Below, piece after piece: positions 62,430 to 64,000 of a stretch of 64,000 bases of DNA. The DNA is taken from positions 1 to 64,000 of the forward strand of contig NZ_JAQVKP010000011.1 in assembly GCF_028694605.1 (NCBI RefSeq), in the 5' to 3' direction. Below the pieces are notes generated by a model that did no database searches, was not told the origin of the DNA, and worked only from the letters and a program-made list of their open reading frames with translations. Positions within the stretch are counted from its first letter, which is position 1. Every line of letters starts with the position of its first letter. Source of the stretch: Sulfurimonas sp. GTDB lineage: Bacteria; Campylobacterota; Campylobacteria; Campylobacterales; Sulfurimonadaceae. The position numbers were made by a program, and so were the translations under genes.

Positions 62430-62786
62430 CTAGAACTTAATTTCGTTTGCACGAAGTGCGTCACCAAATGCAGCGATAACACCATGGTATTGGTAACCGT
62501 TACGATCAAATACAATCTCAGATATACTAACTTCTTTAAGTTTTGCAGCAAATGCAGCACCTAAAGCAGCAGCTCCATCTTTGTTTGCACTATGACCAAT
62601 AGCTTTTGAGTTTAAAGATGCCAATGTTACAGAAGCTGCATCATCAATAGCTTGAACACTCAAATAACGATTTGAACGAAACACAGAAACACGAGGAAGT
62701 GAAGCACAACCAGATATTTTTGCACGAATACGGCGCTTACGCTTTAGGCGATTAGCGATTTTGCTTTTTAATACTTTTGCTTTCAT
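62430..62786 (-). CDS. rplR: 50S ribosomal protein L18
   Basis: 118 residues with basic N-terminus ([14 protein letters not shown]) and the conserved [18 protein letters not shown] core, ending [16 protein letters not shown]. Binds 5S rRNA. Thirteen bp after rplF. Confidence 0.97.
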   Translation of the reverse strand: MKAKVLKSKIANRLKRKRRIRAKISGCASLPRVSVFRSNRYLSVQAIDDAASVTLASLNSKAIGHSANKDGAAALGAAFAAKLKEVSISEIVFDRNGYQYHGVIAAFGDALRANEIKF

Positions 62787-62799
62787 CTATACCCCTTTC

Positions 62800-63336
62800 C
62801 TATTTTTTAGAAGTTTTACCGGCTTTACGCACGATAGTCTCTTCAGCATATTTTACACCTTTACCTTTGTAAGGCTCTGGTGGACGGAATGCTCTTATCT
62901 CAGCAGCGACTTGACCAAGTGCTTGCTTGTCATGACCCTTAAGAGTAATAACATTCTTTTCAACTGTTGCTTCGATACCTTCTGGCAATTCATAGTTGAT
63001 ATCATGAGAAAAACCAAGTTGGAGGTTGAGTACTTTGCCATTTACCGCAGCACGGTAACCAACACCGTTAATCTCTAGTGCTTTTGTATATCCGGTTGTT
63101 AAACCAGTTACGATATTTGCAGCAAGTGCACGATATGTTCCCCAAAATGCTCTATGTGTGCGAGCATCTGAAAGAGTAGCAAAAGTTAAAACATTTCCAT
63201 CAATAGAGAAAGCAACATTTCCTTTTGTATCTAAATCAACACTATTTTTGCCTTTAGCAAAAGTTATAACATTCCCATTTGCACTTACATTAACATCAGC
63301 TGCAAATTGTACAGGTAATTTACCTATTCTTGACAT
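62800..63336 (-). CDS. rplF: 50S ribosomal protein L6
   Basis: 178 residues with duplicated L6 domains and the C-terminal [18 protein letters not shown] motif. Between rpsH and rplR. Length is normal. Confidence 0.97.
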   Translation of the reverse strand: MSRIGKLPVQFAADVNVSANGNVITFAKGKNSVDLDTKGNVAFSIDGNVLTFATLSDARTHRAFWGTYRALAANIVTGLTTGYTKALEINGVGYRAAVNGKVLNLQLGFSHDINYELPEGIEATVEKNVITLKGHDKQALGQVAAEIRAFRPPEPYKGKGVKYAEETIVRKAGKTSKK

Positions 63337-63345
63337 GTTATCTCC

Positions 63346-63741
63346 TTACCAAATCGTACACATAACTTCACCACCAACGCCAAGCGCATACGCTTTGTCA
63401 TTTGGTAGAATGCCATGTGATGTACTTACAATAATAGTTCCGTAACCATTTTTGAAACGCTTAATCTCTTCCTTGCCCTTATAAACACGACGTCCAGGCT
63501 TTGAAATTCTCTTCATTTCATTGATAACGCTTTTACCATTGTCAGCATACTTTAATACAACATTGATAGTTTTTTTAACGCCGTCTTCAACAACGTTGCA
63601 GCTCTCAATATAACCTTTTTCAACTAGGATATTTGCCATAGCTTCAATACTCTTAGAGTGTACAAGCGTAGTAGTATCCAGTCTTCTCATACCAGCATTA
63701 CGAATGCGTGTTAACGCATCCGATACTAAATCATTAATCAT
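63346..63741 (-). CDS. rpsH: 30S ribosomal protein S8
   Basis: 131 residues from [16 protein letters not shown] with the C-terminal [20 protein letters not shown]. It binds 16S helix 21 and, in enterobacteria, represses the spc operon. Forty-seven bp after rpsN. Confidence 0.97.
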   Translation of the reverse strand: MINDLVSDALTRIRNAGMRRLDTTTLVHSKSIEAMANILVEKGYIESCNVVEDGVKKTINVVLKYADNGKSVINEMKRISKPGRRVYKGKEEIKRFKNGYGTIIVSTSHGILPNDKAYALGVGGEVMCTIW

Positions 63742-63788
63742 TTTTTTCCTTTGCTAATCACTAGAAGTTTCAAGCGGCGGCGTAATGC

Positions 63789-63974
63789 TTACCAGCTTGA
63801 CTTTCTAACGCCTGGGATTAATCCCTCATTTGCCATTTTTCTAAAACATACACGACAGATTCCAAAGTCACGGATGACAGAGTGTGGACGACCACAAACC
63901 TGACATCTTGTATAGCCGCGAACTTTGAACTTAGGCTCTCTTGCTGCTTTAGCAATCATCGATTTCTTAGCCAT
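63789..63974 (-). CDS. rpsN: 30S ribosomal protein S14, zinc type
   Basis: 61 residues with two CxxC pairs (CQVC and CRVC, 12 residues apart), the short zinc-binding form. The start overlaps the rplE stop (TAATG), so translation is coupled. Confidence 0.97.
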   Translation of the reverse strand: MAKKSMIAKAAREPKFKVRGYTRCQVCGRPHSVIRDFGICRVCFRKMANEGLIPGVRKSSW

Positions 63975-64000
63975 TAGTTGCTCCCTTTACTAAAAGGCAT
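63974..64000 (-). CDS. rplE: 50S ribosomal protein L5, C-terminal end (partial)
   Basis: Only the last eight codons and the stop (MPFSKGSN) are inside the window. MPF is the usual L5 terminus. The TAA shares its final base with the rpsN ATG. Confidence 0.8.
   Translation of the reverse strand: MPFSKGSN

Overview
This window is chromosomal DNA from a member of the Campylobacterota (Epsilonproteobacteria), most likely a Sulfurimonas-like sulfur or hydrogen oxidiser. Supporting signs are the gene neighbourhoods pgbA-glcD next to a Csd3-type M23 peptidase and flgB-flgC-fliE-ftsI, which match the Helicobacter/Campylobacter arrangement. A MagIII-type glycosylase, an spc ribosomal operon without rpmD, low GC and small inter-gene overlaps also fit. 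Genus level is an inference. Nearly all of it is core chromosome; I see no prophage, insertion sequence, CRISPR array or integron.

Layout. 1-2.4 kb: a TonB-dependent outer-membrane receptor with a copper-receptor signature, then a structured intergenic segment with a strong promoter, nested hairpins and a possible 19-codon hydrophobic peptide gene. 2.4-6.2 kb: ispG-dnaB-comEC. 6.2-9.7 kb (leftward): pgbA-like, glcD, a MntA/HepT nucleotidyltransferase-HEPN pair with a very short HepT, and brkB/yihY. 9.8-13.4 kb: an M23 peptidase, priA (carrying an in-frame palindromic insertion) and a RelB/RelE-like toxin-antitoxin pair. 13.4-14.6 kb: two type IV pilin-like genes among short palindromic repeats. 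14.6-17.7 kb: flgB-flgC-fliE-ftsI behind a clear sigma-54 promoter. 17.7-21 kb: panC, prfB, a small membrane protein, bpt and another small membrane protein.

21-38.4 kb is a continuous leftward information-processing block: four tRNAs (Thr-TGT, Tyr, Gly, Thr-GGT), tuf, rpmG, tRNA-Trp, secE, nusG, rplK, rplA, rplJ, rplL, rpoB, rpoC, then rpsL, rpsG, fusA. It starts at a perfect-consensus TTGACA-N17-TATAAT promoter. Internal hairpins (L10 leader, the rplL-rpoB spacer, the end of rpoC) are likely control points. 38.5-54 kb is housekeeping: yaaA, copA, a TrmH-family methyltransferase, a thioredoxin-like protein, an AEC permease, a MagIII-like glycosylase, comEA, and then the leftward series tkt, ispA, a PDZ protein, ybaB, panD, a [2Fe-2S] ferredoxin, murE, a TPR protein, a NifU-like protein and an aldo/keto reductase.

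54-64 kb holds the alpha operon (rpmJ-rpsM-rpsK-rpsD-rpoA-rplQ) and the end of the spc operon (rplE-rpsN-rpsH-rplF-rplR-rpsE-rplO-secY-map-infA). These are usually contiguous in this phylum but here are split by about 2.4 kb carrying a zinc-ribbon protein, a CvfB-like S1 protein, a small protein and a chorismate mutase. A cluster of four hairpins lies inside the split. Items most worth a second look are the structured small-peptide locus near 2.2-2.4 kb, the palindromic element embedded in priA, the minimal HepT, a set of putative leaderless genes (TATAAT-N6-ATG), and the split ribosomal operon.
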